From contig NZ_LRQV01000067.1 of the NCBI RefSeq assembly GCF_001567585.1, positions 1-35,986 on the forward strand: a stretch of DNA of 35,986 nt, given 5' to 3'. How positions within the stretch are numbered: the first letter of the stretch is position 1; each line of letters starts with the position of its first letter. The notes under the pieces were generated by a model. It was not told where the DNA came from. It ran no database searches and worked only from the letters and a program-made list of their open reading frames with translations. This DNA comes from Micromonospora rosaria (GTDB taxonomy: Bacteria; Actinomycetota; Actinomycetes; Mycobacteriales; Micromonosporaceae). Position numbers and translations under genes: made by a program. Shown here piece by piece: positions 14,542 to 23,100 of the stretch.

Positions 14542-15543
14542 CTACCCCCTCGGGGTGGGCGCGGTCGAGCCCCGCACCACCAGCTCCGGCTCGAAGAGCA
14601 GCTCGTCGGCGAGCACCCCGCCGCCCTCGATCTGGGTGACCAGCAGGTCCACCGCCGCCTGGCCCATCGTCTCGATCGGTTGCCGCACCGTGGTCAACGG
14701 CGGGTCGGTGCAGGTCATGAAGGCGGAGTCGTCGAAGCCGACGACCGACACGTCGCCCGGCACCGCCCGGCCGAGCCGGCGCACCGCGCGGATGGTGCCC
14801 AGGGCCAGCACGTCGCTGGCGCAGATCACCCCGGTGGCCCCCCGGTCGACCAGCTTGGTCGCGGCGACCCGGGCGCCCTCCATGGAGAAGCTGGACCGCT
14901 CGACCCACTCGGTCTCCTCGCCCCACCCGGCGACCCGCCGCAGCGCGGCCAGCTTGCGTCGCGACGGCACGTGGTCCTCCGGGCCGAGCACCATGCCGAT
15001 CCGCTCGTGTCCCAGCGAGCGCAGGTGGCCGTACGCCTGCTCCACCGCCACCGCGTCGTCGGTGGAGACCCGGGGGAAGCCCAGCTCGTCGACGCCCGCG
15101 TTGACCAGCACCACCGGCAGTCCCCGCTCGGTCAGCCGCCGGTAGTGCTCGTGCGCGGCGTCGGCCAGCGCGTACGACCCGCCGGCGAAGATGACCCCGG
15201 AGACCTGGTGGTCCAGCAGCATGTCGACGTACGCCGACTCGGTGACGCCGCCGATGGTGCGGGCGCACAGCGCGGGGGTGAACCCGCGCTGGGCCAGCGA
15301 GCCGGTCACCACCTCGGCGAGCGCCGGGAAGATCGGGTTCTGCAACTCGGGGAGGACCAGCCCCACCAGCCGGGCCCGTTCCCCGCGCAGCTTGCTGGGC
15401 CGTTCGTAGCCGAGCACGTCCAGGGCGGTGAGCACCGCCGTCCGGGTCGCCTCGGCGACACCACCACGCCCGTTGAGCACCCGGCTCACCGTGGCCTCGC
15501 TGACGCCCGCCTTGCGAGCCACCTCGGTCAAACGTTTCGTCAC
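14542..15543 (-). CDS. LacI-family transcriptional repressor
   Basis: A 333-residue regulator. The N-terminal helix-turn-helix is canonical (LTEVARKAGVSEATVSRVLNGRGGVAEATRTAV, residues 5-37), followed by the hinge (VLGYERPSKLRG) and a periplasmic-binding-protein-like sugar-sensing domain with the usual VGLVLPELQNPIFPAL opening. Its position directly upstream of the binding-protein, permease and glucanase genes marks it as the local regulator, likely released by an alpha-gluco-oligosaccharide. GTG 15543 lacks a ribosome-binding site, but a TAGAAT hexamer ends 7 nt before it, so the mRNA may be leaderless. The start codons overlap an AAACGTTT palindrome, which resembles the core of LacI-family operators and might allow autoregulation. 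Confidence 0.93.
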   Translation of the reverse strand: MTKRLTEVARKAGVSEATVSRVLNGRGGVAEATRTAVLTALDVLGYERPSKLRGERARLVGLVLPELQNPIFPALAEVVTGSLAQRGFTPALCARTIGGVTESAYVDMLLDHQVSGVIFAGGSYALADAAHEHYRRLTERGLPVVLVNAGVDELGFPRVSTDDAVAVEQAYGHLRSLGHERIGMVLGPEDHVPSRRKLAALRRVAGWGEETEWVERSSFSMEGARVAATKLVDRGATGVICASDVLALGTIRAVRRLGRAVPGDVSVVGFDDSAFMTCTDPPLTTVRQPIETMGQAAVDLLVTQIEGGGVLADELLFEPELVVRGSTAPTPRG

Positions 15544-15550
15544 GACCGCA

Positions 15551-15556
15551 ATTCTA
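15551..15556 (-). promoter_or_regulatory. Putative -10 box of a leaderless lacI-type transcript
   Basis: TAGAAT on the minus strand is followed by 7 nt and then the GTG start at 15543, the geometry of a leaderless promoter. No good -35 hexamer was found at 16-18 bp. Confidence 0.4.
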
Positions 15557-15603
15557 CGTCGCCGTGATGAAAGAAACGAACAGTCACCTGTCGGCGGTTG
15601 ACG

Positions 15604-16203
15604 TCATCTGTCGGCGTGCCGTGACCCGTCCAGCTTCTGCCAGTGCCCGGGATCGTGGGTCACCGCGACGAGCTGGTCCCGCAGCAGCCCCAGGTCCCCG
15701 GGATAGGCCCCGCCGCCCCACAGGGGCGCGCTACTGGCGCCGTCGGCGGCGGCGACGACCAGGGTGAGGACGTCGTCGGGGAGGCCGTCGGCGCGCAGCT
15801 CGTCCTGCCAGCGCCGGGCGTCGTCGCGGCTGAGTCTCTCGACCTCGGGACTGGTCATCAGGTGGGCGGTCAGCGTGATGCTGTCGCGGAGCGTGCGTTC
15901 GTCGACGCTCGGGTCCAGGCAGGCGCGTACGTAGGCGCGGGCGAGCCGCCCCGGTGCCTCGTCGCCCGGGGACAGGGCGGCCTCGACCTCCCGGCGGAAC
16001 CCGTCGAGCAGGTCGGCGGCGAGGGCGAGGACGAGATCGTCCTTGCTGGCGAAGTGGTAGAGCAGGCCACCCTTGGACACCCCGGCGGCCCGGGCGATGT
16101 CGTCGAGGGTCGCGGTGATGCCCCGGTCGCGGATCACCGTCGCGGCGGCGTCGAGCAGCAGGCGACGGGTCTGTTCGGGTGGGCGTCCCGCCTTGCGTGC
16201 CAT
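15604..16203 (-). CDS. TetR-family transcriptional repressor
   Basis: A 199-residue protein with an N-terminal TetR helix-turn-helix (LDDIARAAGVSKGGLLYHFASKDDLV, about residues 33-58) and a helical ligand-binding C-terminal domain. It begins 13 bp after the stop of the MFS transporter gene, with a strong AGGAGGGAGG ribosome site overlapping that stop, so the two form one operon. The pairing, and an inverted repeat in the promoter of the transporter, indicate that it represses its own operon and responds to a compound the transporter exports. The ligand is not evident. Confidence 0.93.
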   Translation of the reverse strand: MARKAGRPPEQTRRLLLDAAATVIRDRGITATLDDIARAAGVSKGGLLYHFASKDDLVLALAADLLDGFRREVEAALSPGDEAPGRLARAYVRACLDPSVDERTLRDSITLTAHLMTSPEVERLSRDDARRWQDELRADGLPDDVLTLVVAAADGASSAPLWGGGAYPGDLGLLRDQLVAVTHDPGHWQKLDGSRHADR

Positions 16204-16216
16204 CGCAGCCTCCCTC

Positions 16217-17746
16217 CTAGTGGTTCGCGGATGGGCCGCCGTCGCGCTCCGCCGGCTGTCTCGGCGAGGGAATGGTACGCCAGGCCACGATCGCGGCCAG
16301 CGCCGTGATCACCGCCGCGATCACCGAGGTGATCTGGATGGCGTGGACGAACGCCTCCCGCGCGGCGGCGGCGAGGTCCGATCCGGGCGCGAGGACGCTC
16401 AGCGCCGAGGGCAGCGAGTCCTCCACCATCGACCGGGTGGTCGGTGACAGGTCGGCGGGAAGGGCGAGGTTCGCCCGGTAGGTGAGGGTCACCACCGACC
16501 CCAGGATCGCGATGCCGAGCGCGACCCCCAGTTCGTAGGCGGTCTCGGAGATCGAGGCCGCGGCGCCGGCCTTGCGGGGCGGCACGGCGGAGACCACCGC
16601 GTCGGTGCTCAGGGTCATCGCCAGGCCGACCCCCAGCCCGACCGGCACCAGCGCGAGCCCGAGCCAGAGGTAACTCTCGGCGCTCTCGGCCGCCGCGACC
16701 AGCAGCAGCCCGACGGCGGACACCGCCTGGGCGATCCCGATGGCCCGGCCCCGGCCGAGCCGGGACATCGCGACCCCGACCAGGCCGACGACGAGGATCG
16801 AGGCGATCGTCGCGGGCATCTCGGCCAGCCCGGCGACCAGCGGGCTGAATCCCCGGGCCAGTTGGAGGTACTGGGAGAAGAAGAACAGCAGCCCGGTGAG
16901 CGCGAAGATCGAGATGAAGGTGGCCAGCACCGCGCCGCTGAACGCCGGATTGCGGAACAACGTCACGTCGATCATCGGGGTGGCCAGCCGCCGCTGCCGG
17001 CGGACGAAGAGCACCCCGGCCCCCCACCCGAGGGCGAGGGTCGCGGCGAAGACACCGTCGAGGCCGGTGCCGACGGCATGCTTGACCGCGTAGACCAGCG
17101 GCACGATCGCCGCCATCGACAGGCCCGCCGACAGCACGTCGAAGGGCCCCGGGCGGGGGTCGCGCGACTCCGGGAGCAGGACGATGCCGGCGACCAGGAG
17201 CACGACCATGATCGGTACGTTGATCAGGAACACCGAGCCCCACCAGAAGTGCTCCAGCAACGCCCCGCCCACCAGGGGGCCGAGCGCGATGCCGCCCGCC
17301 GAGGCGGCCGACCAGACCGCGATCGCCCGGGTGCGTTCCGCCTGGTCGAGGAAGACGTTCCGGATGATCGACAGCGTCGAGGGCATGATCGTCGCGCCCG
17401 CCAGGCCCAGCAGGAGGCGGGCCGCGATCAGCGCCTCGGCGGTCGGGGCGAACGCCGCGAGCAGCGAGGCCGAGCCGAACGCGGTGGTGCCGACCAGCAG
17501 CAGCTTCTTGCGGCCGATCCGGTCGGCCAGGGTGCCCATGGTGACCAGCAGACCCGCCAGCGCGAGCGAGTAGATGTCACCGATCCAGAGCACCTGGGTG
17601 GCCGTCGGGGCCAGGTCGCGCGTCATCGACGGGACCGCCAGGTACAGCACGGTCCCGTCGATCGCGAGCAGCAGCACGGCACCCACCAGCACCGCGAGCG
17701 CCGCCCACCGCCGCCGTACCGACAGCTCCGTCACCGAGTTCACCAT
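16217..17746 (-). CDS. MFS multidrug exporter, DHA2 (14-TMS) family
   Basis: A 509-residue inner-membrane protein with about 14 predicted membrane segments. The DHA2-type landmarks are AIDGTVLYLAVPSM in the first segment (motif D1), the loop 2-3 motif GTLADRIGRKKLL (motif A) and ALGPLVGG-like motif C in segment 5. The family exports cationic dyes, antiseptics and natural products using the proton gradient; relatives include EmrB, LfrA and SmvA. ATG 17746 has no Shine-Dalgarno sequence, but a TATAGT -10 hexamer ends 7 nt before it, implying leaderless translation; GTG 17743 immediately follows. The gene is co-transcribed with a TetR repressor. It could belong to the neighbouring macrolide cluster or be an independent resistance module; distance and lack of other linked genes favour the latter. 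Confidence 0.93.
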   Translation of the reverse strand: MVNSVTELSVRRRWAALAVLVGAVLLLAIDGTVLYLAVPSMTRDLAPTATQVLWIGDIYSLALAGLLVTMGTLADRIGRKKLLLVGTTAFGSASLLAAFAPTAEALIAARLLLGLAGATIMPSTLSIIRNVFLDQAERTRAIAVWSAASAGGIALGPLVGGALLEHFWWGSVFLINVPIMVVLLVAGIVLLPESRDPRPGPFDVLSAGLSMAAIVPLVYAVKHAVGTGLDGVFAATLALGWGAGVLFVRRQRRLATPMIDVTLFRNPAFSGAVLATFISIFALTGLLFFFSQYLQLARGFSPLVAGLAEMPATIASILVVGLVGVAMSRLGRGRAIGIAQAVSAVGLLLVAAAESAESYLWLGLALVPVGLGVGLAMTLSTDAVVSAVPPRKAGAAASISETAYELGVALGIAILGSVVTLTYRANLALPADLSPTTRSMVEDSLPSALSVLAPGSDLAAAAREAFVHAIQITSVIAAVITALAAIVAWRTIPSPRQPAERDGGPSANH

Positions 17747-17753
17747 GACAGGA

Positions 17754-17773
17754 ACTATACCGTCTGGCCGGTA
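17754..17773 (-). promoter_or_regulatory. Promoter and TetR-type operator of the MFS-TetR operon
   Basis: On the minus strand, TATAGT (17759-17754) is a good -10 box placed 7 nt before the ATG. Overlapping its upstream edge is the inverted repeat TACCG-GCCAGA-CGGTA (17758-17773, perfect 5-bp arms). ACCGnCCAGACGGT-like repeats are familiar operators of TetR regulators of efflux pumps. A repressor bound here would occlude RNA polymerase. Confidence 0.6.
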
Positions 17774-17889
17774 AAGTTTTTCGAGGGCAGATGATCGTTT
17801 CCGGCCGGCCGGGTCCCCGGCCCACCGGCGGGCCGGGCCGGCCCGCCCTCCGCCGCCCGGTATGCGCGCGTGCTGCCACGATGGGGCAC

Positions 17890-18303
17890 ATGCGGGACGG
17901 GAATCTCGTCGGGCTCTGGGACAGCAGCCTGTACGACTACGGGGTGATGGAGTCGAGCTGGGTCTGCCTGCGGCCGGACGGCACCGGCTGGAGCGCCTGG
18001 GCCAACGCCGGTGGCGCCGCCACCAGCCGGCTCCGCTGGAGCTGCCCCGGCGACGGTGAGGTCGAGCTGCGCTACACCTGGACGGCCGAGGGCAGGTTCG
18101 CCCCCGGGGCGCCGCCCTTCCTGGTCGACGTCGACGACGAGGGGCCGGACGACACCGTGGTGCGCACCCGTTTCCGGGTGGGCCCCGACACGCCGCCGCT
18201 GAGCGCGTCGCCGGTGACCTGCCTGCACGTCGAGGAGGGCATCGAGTACTGCCACCAGTTCGCCCTCGTGACCCGCGACGTCGAGGACGGTCCACACGTC
18301 TGA
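17890..18303 (+). CDS. Small hypothetical protein
   Basis: A 137-residue acidic protein, not recognised. It starts MRDGNLVGLWDSSLYDYG and is rich in Trp, Asp and alternating hydrophobic residues, suggesting an all-beta fold of the lipocalin/bacterial lipid-binding kind; no signal peptide or membrane segment is seen. An ATG at 17881 would add three residues. Codon use is normal for this genome and the frame is open over the full length, so I believe it is real. It is transcribed away from the MFS operon and converges on the FAD monooxygenase gene with a 37-bp gap. Confidence 0.7.
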   Translation: MRDGNLVGLWDSSLYDYGVMESSWVCLRPDGTGWSAWANAGGAATSRLRWSCPGDGEVELRYTWTAEGRFAPGAPPFLVDVDDEGPDDTVVRTRFRVGPDTPPLSASPVTCLHVEEGIEYCHQFALVTRDVEDGPHV

Positions 18304-18340
18304 GCCCGCCCGGCGGGGCCGGACCGGACGGACGGGGCCC

Positions 18341-19984
18341 TCACCCGACCGGTTGGCCGACCACCTCCGGGTCCCCGAGGGCCGCCGCGAGGTCCCGGCC
18401 CACCCGCCGCAGGCCGCCGGAGCGGGCGACGGCGAAGACGAACCGGTCCGGGCGCAGCACGACCACGTCGGCCCGGTGCCGGCGCAGCCACGCGCCGATC
18501 GCACCGTCCACGTCGACGACGTCGACCCGGTCGCCGTCCTGCCCACCGGTGGCAGGCGGGACCGCCGCCCCGGCGGGGTGCACCTCGACGGAGCGCACCG
18601 CCGGCCCCGACACCCCGGGCAGGCCGGCCGGGAGGCCGCGCCCGATCACCGCGAAGCCGTCCCCCAGCACCTCGTCGAGCAGGCGGGGCGTCGCCGACCC
18701 GGCGGTGCCGACCCGGGGCTGCGGGAACATCGTCCCGACGGCACCGTCGCGCCGGCCCCCGGCCAGCAACCCGCGCTCGTACGCCGGCACCGGCTTGAAC
18801 TCGAAGTGCCGCACGAACCGGCGTACCCGGGGCACGGTCTGCACCGCCCGCAACACGGCGTCCCGCAGCCCGGCCGCGCGCCGGCTGCGGGCCAGGAAGA
18901 CCCGGCCCAGGCGGACGCTCGTCTGCGCCATCGCCGTGGTGTGGGGGCGCCGCTCGATCTCGTACGTGTCGAGCACCGCCGGATCGGCCGCGCCGGACAG
19001 CACCAGGGGCAGCTTCCAGGTCAGGTTCGCCGCGTCCCGTAGGCCGCTGCACAGCCCCTGCCCGAGGAACGGGGGCATCTGGTGGGCGGCGTCGCCCAGC
19101 AGGAACACCCGCCGCTCCCGCCACCGCTGCGCGACGAGGTGGTGGAACGTGTAGACCACCGCCCGGGTGACGGTGAACCGCGACGGGTCGACGTACGGGT
19201 CGACCAGCGCGGCGATCCGCTCCGGCCGACTCATCTCGGTTTCGGTCTCGCCGGGCAGGAGCATGAACTCCAGCCGGTAGCTGCCGCGCGCCCCGGGGGA
19301 CACGAACGCCGGCCGCCGCCAGTCGCAGACGAAGGTGGTGTGCGCGCCCCGGATCCCCTCCGGCGGCACGTCGCCGGAGACGGCCAGCCACGGCTCGGCG
19401 TAGCTCGCCCCCGCCAGGGGGATCTTCGCGGCGGTCCGGGTGGTGCTGCGCGCCCCGTCACAGCCGAGCACGTACCGGGTCCGCACCGCGTACGACTGTC
19501 CGGTGTGCACGTCGCGCAGGGCCAGGTGCACCCGGTCGTCGTTCTGCTGCAGACTCACCAACTCGGTACCCGTCCGTAGCTCGACGTGCGCGAACCGGTC
19601 CAGCCCGTCGCGCAGGGTCTGCTCCAGCAGCGGCTGGTCGAAGAAGTTCAGCGGCGCGTGCCCGAAGCCGAAGTCGACCTCGTCGAAGGCGATGGTGGCG
19701 AACACCCGGCCGGCGGCGTTGACGTAGTCGGCCCTCCTCGGCTGGTGCAGGTCGTCGACGATCCGGTCGAGCAGCCCTGCCTGCTGGTAGATGCGCAACG
19801 CCTCGTCGTCGCAGGAGAAGGCCCGGGGCTGGCCGTGTGGCGCGGTGCTGCGCTCGACCACCAGCGTGCGCACCCCGCGTAGGCCGAGCAGGTTCGCGGC
19901 GAGCGCCCCGACCGGGCCGCACCCCACCACGACGACGTCGATGTCCTGGACCGCTGCGGACGGTGGCGGCTGTGCGGTGTTCAT
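18341..19984 (-). CDS. FAD-dependent aromatic hydroxylase, MhpA-like (class A flavoprotein monooxygenase)
   Basis: A 547-residue flavoprotein of the p-hydroxybenzoate hydroxylase fold. It has the N-terminal dinucleotide motif GCGPVG (21-26), a GCDGARS segment, and the second FAD motif GDAAHQMPPFLGQGL (297-311) followed by GLRDAANLTWKL, wording typical of 3-(3-hydroxyphenyl)propionate 3-hydroxylases. The C-terminus (about 450-547) is a thioredoxin-like extension usual in this subfamily. The ATG at 19984 has GAGGAG just upstream; earlier in-frame codons lack one and code for Pro/Ser-rich sequence. It lies downstream of, and on the same strand as, a SARP-type regulator with a 156-bp gap. Tailoring hydroxylases of polyketide pathways share this fold, so the role could be catabolic or biosynthetic; no mhp or ring-cleavage genes are nearby. 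Confidence 0.85.
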   Translation of the reverse strand: MNTAQPPPSAAVQDIDVVVVGCGPVGALAANLLGLRGVRTLVVERSTAPHGQPRAFSCDDEALRIYQQAGLLDRIVDDLHQPRRADYVNAAGRVFATIAFDEVDFGFGHAPLNFFDQPLLEQTLRDGLDRFAHVELRTGTELVSLQQNDDRVHLALRDVHTGQSYAVRTRYVLGCDGARSTTRTAAKIPLAGASYAEPWLAVSGDVPPEGIRGAHTTFVCDWRRPAFVSPGARGSYRLEFMLLPGETETEMSRPERIAALVDPYVDPSRFTVTRAVVYTFHHLVAQRWRERRVFLLGDAAHQMPPFLGQGLCSGLRDAANLTWKLPLVLSGAADPAVLDTYEIERRPHTTAMAQTSVRLGRVFLARSRRAAGLRDAVLRAVQTVPRVRRFVRHFEFKPVPAYERGLLAGGRRDGAVGTMFPQPRVGTAGSATPRLLDEVLGDGFAVIGRGLPAGLPGVSGPAVRSVEVHPAGAAVPPATGGQDGDRVDVVDVDGAIGAWLRRHRADVVVLRPDRFVFAVARSGGLRRVGRDLAAALGDPEVVGQPVG

Positions 19985-20140
19985 GGTGCTCCTCGGATGT
20001 AGGTGCCCGGTACTGACCGGGCTCGGGCTGCTGACGGTCCCCACGACACCAGCCCGGCGTGGAGGAACCGTGGAAGCGCCGTGGAGGTCACCCGGGACCA
20101 CCGCCACGGCAGCCCGTCGACCCGGTCGGCCGGGACGCGG

Positions 20141-23100
20141 TCAGCGGGGTCCGGTGGCGTCGACGGGAAACCGGGCCAGCAGCAGCCCGCTGCCCTGGTC
20201 GGCGGCGATCCGGGCCCCGGTGGCCAGCGCCGCCGGGTCGTCACGGGCGATGCCGCGGACCCGGTGCAGTTCGGCGGCGAAGACCGACTCACCCAGCTCC
20301 GCCACCACCGCCAGGCCCTCCTCGGCCAGCGCCGCCGCCGTCGCCGGGTCACCCGCGGCCAGGTACGCCTCGGCCATCCCGCTGAACGTCACGGTCCGGG
20401 TGGCCCGCAGCCCGGGACGGTAGATCCCCTCGGCGGCGGCGCGCATCACCGGCAGCCGGTCGTGGTCACCGCCGCGGGCGGCGGCCCACTCGAGGAAGAA
20501 CGTGCCGGTGGCGACGAAGTGCGGCATCCCGTTCGCCGCGCCGATCTCCCGGCACCGCTGCGCCGCCGCCCGGACCGTCGGCACGTCCCGCTCCTGCAAC
20601 CCCATCCAGGCGCCGAAGAGCGCCGCGTTCGCCCGCCCGTACAGGTCGTCGAGGGCCTCGGCGAGCCGTTCGGCGTCGGCGATGTCCCGCCGCGCGGCGG
20701 CGGCGTCCCCGCGCAACGACCGGACCAGGGCGCGGAAGTTGTAGGCGGCCAGGACCGGAAGGCGGCCGACCTGCCGGTTGAGCAGCCGCAGGTCCACCGC
20801 GCGCAGCCGGTCGACCGCCACGGTGAGCCGCCGGTCGGCCGCCGGCAGCCGGCCGGTGAAGTAGTCGACCACGCCCAGCAGGTACGCGCCGGCCGCGGCG
20901 ATCAGCCCGGTGCCGTCGTCCTCGGCCCGGACGAGCCGGCCGGCCAGGTCGGTGCAGACCGCGTAGTCGGCCCGGTTGGCGGCCAGCTCACCCAGCGCCC
21001 ACAGCGCCGGCCGGACGTCCACCTCCGGCCCGACCAGCACCAGCAGGTCCCGGGCCCGGGAACACACCTCGTCGACGGCGTCGGCGCCCACCCCCACCGT
21101 CATCTGCAACAGGGCGGCCCGGTGCAGTTGCACGCCGAGTTCGGTCCGCGCCGCCGCCGGTGACCCGGCCGTCGCCGGGGCCAGTCCGCGTGCGGCACGT
21201 GCCAGGTGGCCGAGGGCGTTCTCGTAGGCGAACCGCCGGGTCGCGTCGTCGGCGGCGGCCAGGGACCAGCGCAGGTGGTCCTCCCCGTGGCCGAGCCCGA
21301 CCGCCTGTCCGTAGTGGTGGGCCAGCTCGGCGGGGGCGACGTCGCCGGCCCGCTCGTAGGCGGCGGCCAGCCGGGCGTGCAACGCGGCGCGGCGCGGCGG
21401 CAGCAGCTCGGCGTAGGCGACCTCGGCGAACAGCGGGTGGCGGAACCGCACGGCCCCCGGCCCGGCCTCGGTGACCAGCTCCGCCGTGTACGCCGCGCCG
21501 AGCGCGTCGGTGACCTGGTCCGCCGGCCGGCGCAGCACGGTTGCCAGGGTGCTCGCGTCCACGTCGTGACCGGCCACGCTGAGCAGGTCCAGGCAGTCGC
21601 GGGTCGGTGCGGGCAGCTCACCGAGGCGCAGCCGCACGGTGTCCCGGACGCTCGGCGGCAGGTCCGCGCCGGCCGGGTCGGCCCGGTACCGGAGCAGCTC
21701 GGTGATGAAGAACGGGTTGCCGCCGGTCCGGGTCACCAGGCGGTCCACCACCGGCTCGCCCGGCGGTACGCCGGTCCGCCGTCGCACCAGGTCGGCCACG
21801 GCGGCGGCGGGCAGCCCGCCCAGCCGTACCTGCCGGAAGCCCGGCCCCCGGGCCAGCTCGGCCACCGTCGCCACCAGCGTCGCCGCGTGCTCGTACGGCC
21901 GCAGCGTGGCCAGGACGAACGCCCGGGTCCCGGGGAGCACCGCCGCGAGGAAGCGCAGCAGCAGCAACGAGTCCGGGTCGGCGGCGTGCAGGTCGTCCAG
22001 GACGACGAGCAGTCCGCCCGGCGCGGCGGCGGCCCGCACCAGCTCCGCCACGGCCTCGTACGCCCGGAACCGGGCGGCCGGATCGGGCTCCGGGCCGCCG
22101 GCCAGTCCGGGCAGCGGACCGTCGGCGAACCCGTCCAGCCGCCCCGCCGAGCCGGTCGGCCCGGCCTGCGGCATCGCGGTGAGCGCCCGGACGACCTGAC
22201 GCCACAACCAGAACGGCGGGGCCTGCCCGACGTCCGGGCACCGACCCCACACCACCGGCACGCCCCGCGCCGCCGCCGTCGCGCCGACCGCCACGGCGAG
22301 GCTGGTCTTGCCGATCCCCGGCTCACCCACCACGGCGGCGATCCGGCCACCGGCGTCGCTCGCCTCGGTCAACGCCGCCCGCAGGTCGGCCAGTTCGACC
22401 CCGCGACCGACCAATGGCTCCGCTGCCCCGTCGGCGCCGCCCGCCCCGCCCGCTCCCGTCGCTGCGGGCGGGCCGGTCGCGTCGGTCGGCTCCGTCGCTC
22501 GGGGCGGGCCGGTCGGGCGGGGCGGGTCGGTCGGGTCGGTCGGTCGGGGTACCGGGCGCATCGCCGACGGCGTCCCGGTCGTCCCGGTCGCGGGCGGCGG
22601 GGTGCCGGGCGTCCCGCTCGCGGGCGGTGTGCCGCTCGCGGGCGGTGTGCCGCTCGCGGGCGGTGTGCTGGTCGCGGGCGGTGTGCCGCCGGGTGTCGGG
22701 GGCGCGGGTCGGGGGGCCGGCGCGGGCGGGACGGCGTGGGCCAGGATGCGGCGGTGCAGGGCGCGGATCTCCGTGCCGGGGTCGAGGCCGTACTCCCCGG
22801 CCAGCAGCCGCCGGGCCTCGTCGTAGACGGCCAGCGCCTCGGCCTGCCGCCCGGAGCGGTACAGCGCCAGCATGAGCTGCGCGCGGGCCCCCTCGCGGAG
22901 CGGGTTGGCCGACACGAACTGGCGCAGCTCGGCGAGCACGGCGGCGTGCCGCCCGGCCGCGACCGCCGCGGTGAGCCGCCCCTCCTCCGCGCCGAGCCGC
23001 GACTCGGCCAGTCGATCCGCCTCGGGGCGGACCGCCGCCAGGTGCGCCGCGCCGTCGAACGGCTCGCCCCGCCACAGGCCCAACGCCGTGTCGTAGCCCC

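Noticed and set aside
18303..18341. Bidirectional terminator between the convergent hypothetical and hydroxylase genes
   Set aside because: Only a 5-bp stem can be drawn; too weak to annotate.
22621..22691. Regular 18-bp repeats resembling a short CRISPR or iteron array
   Set aside because: Units are directly adjacent without spacers and stay in the SARP reading frame, encoding a simple linker repeat.
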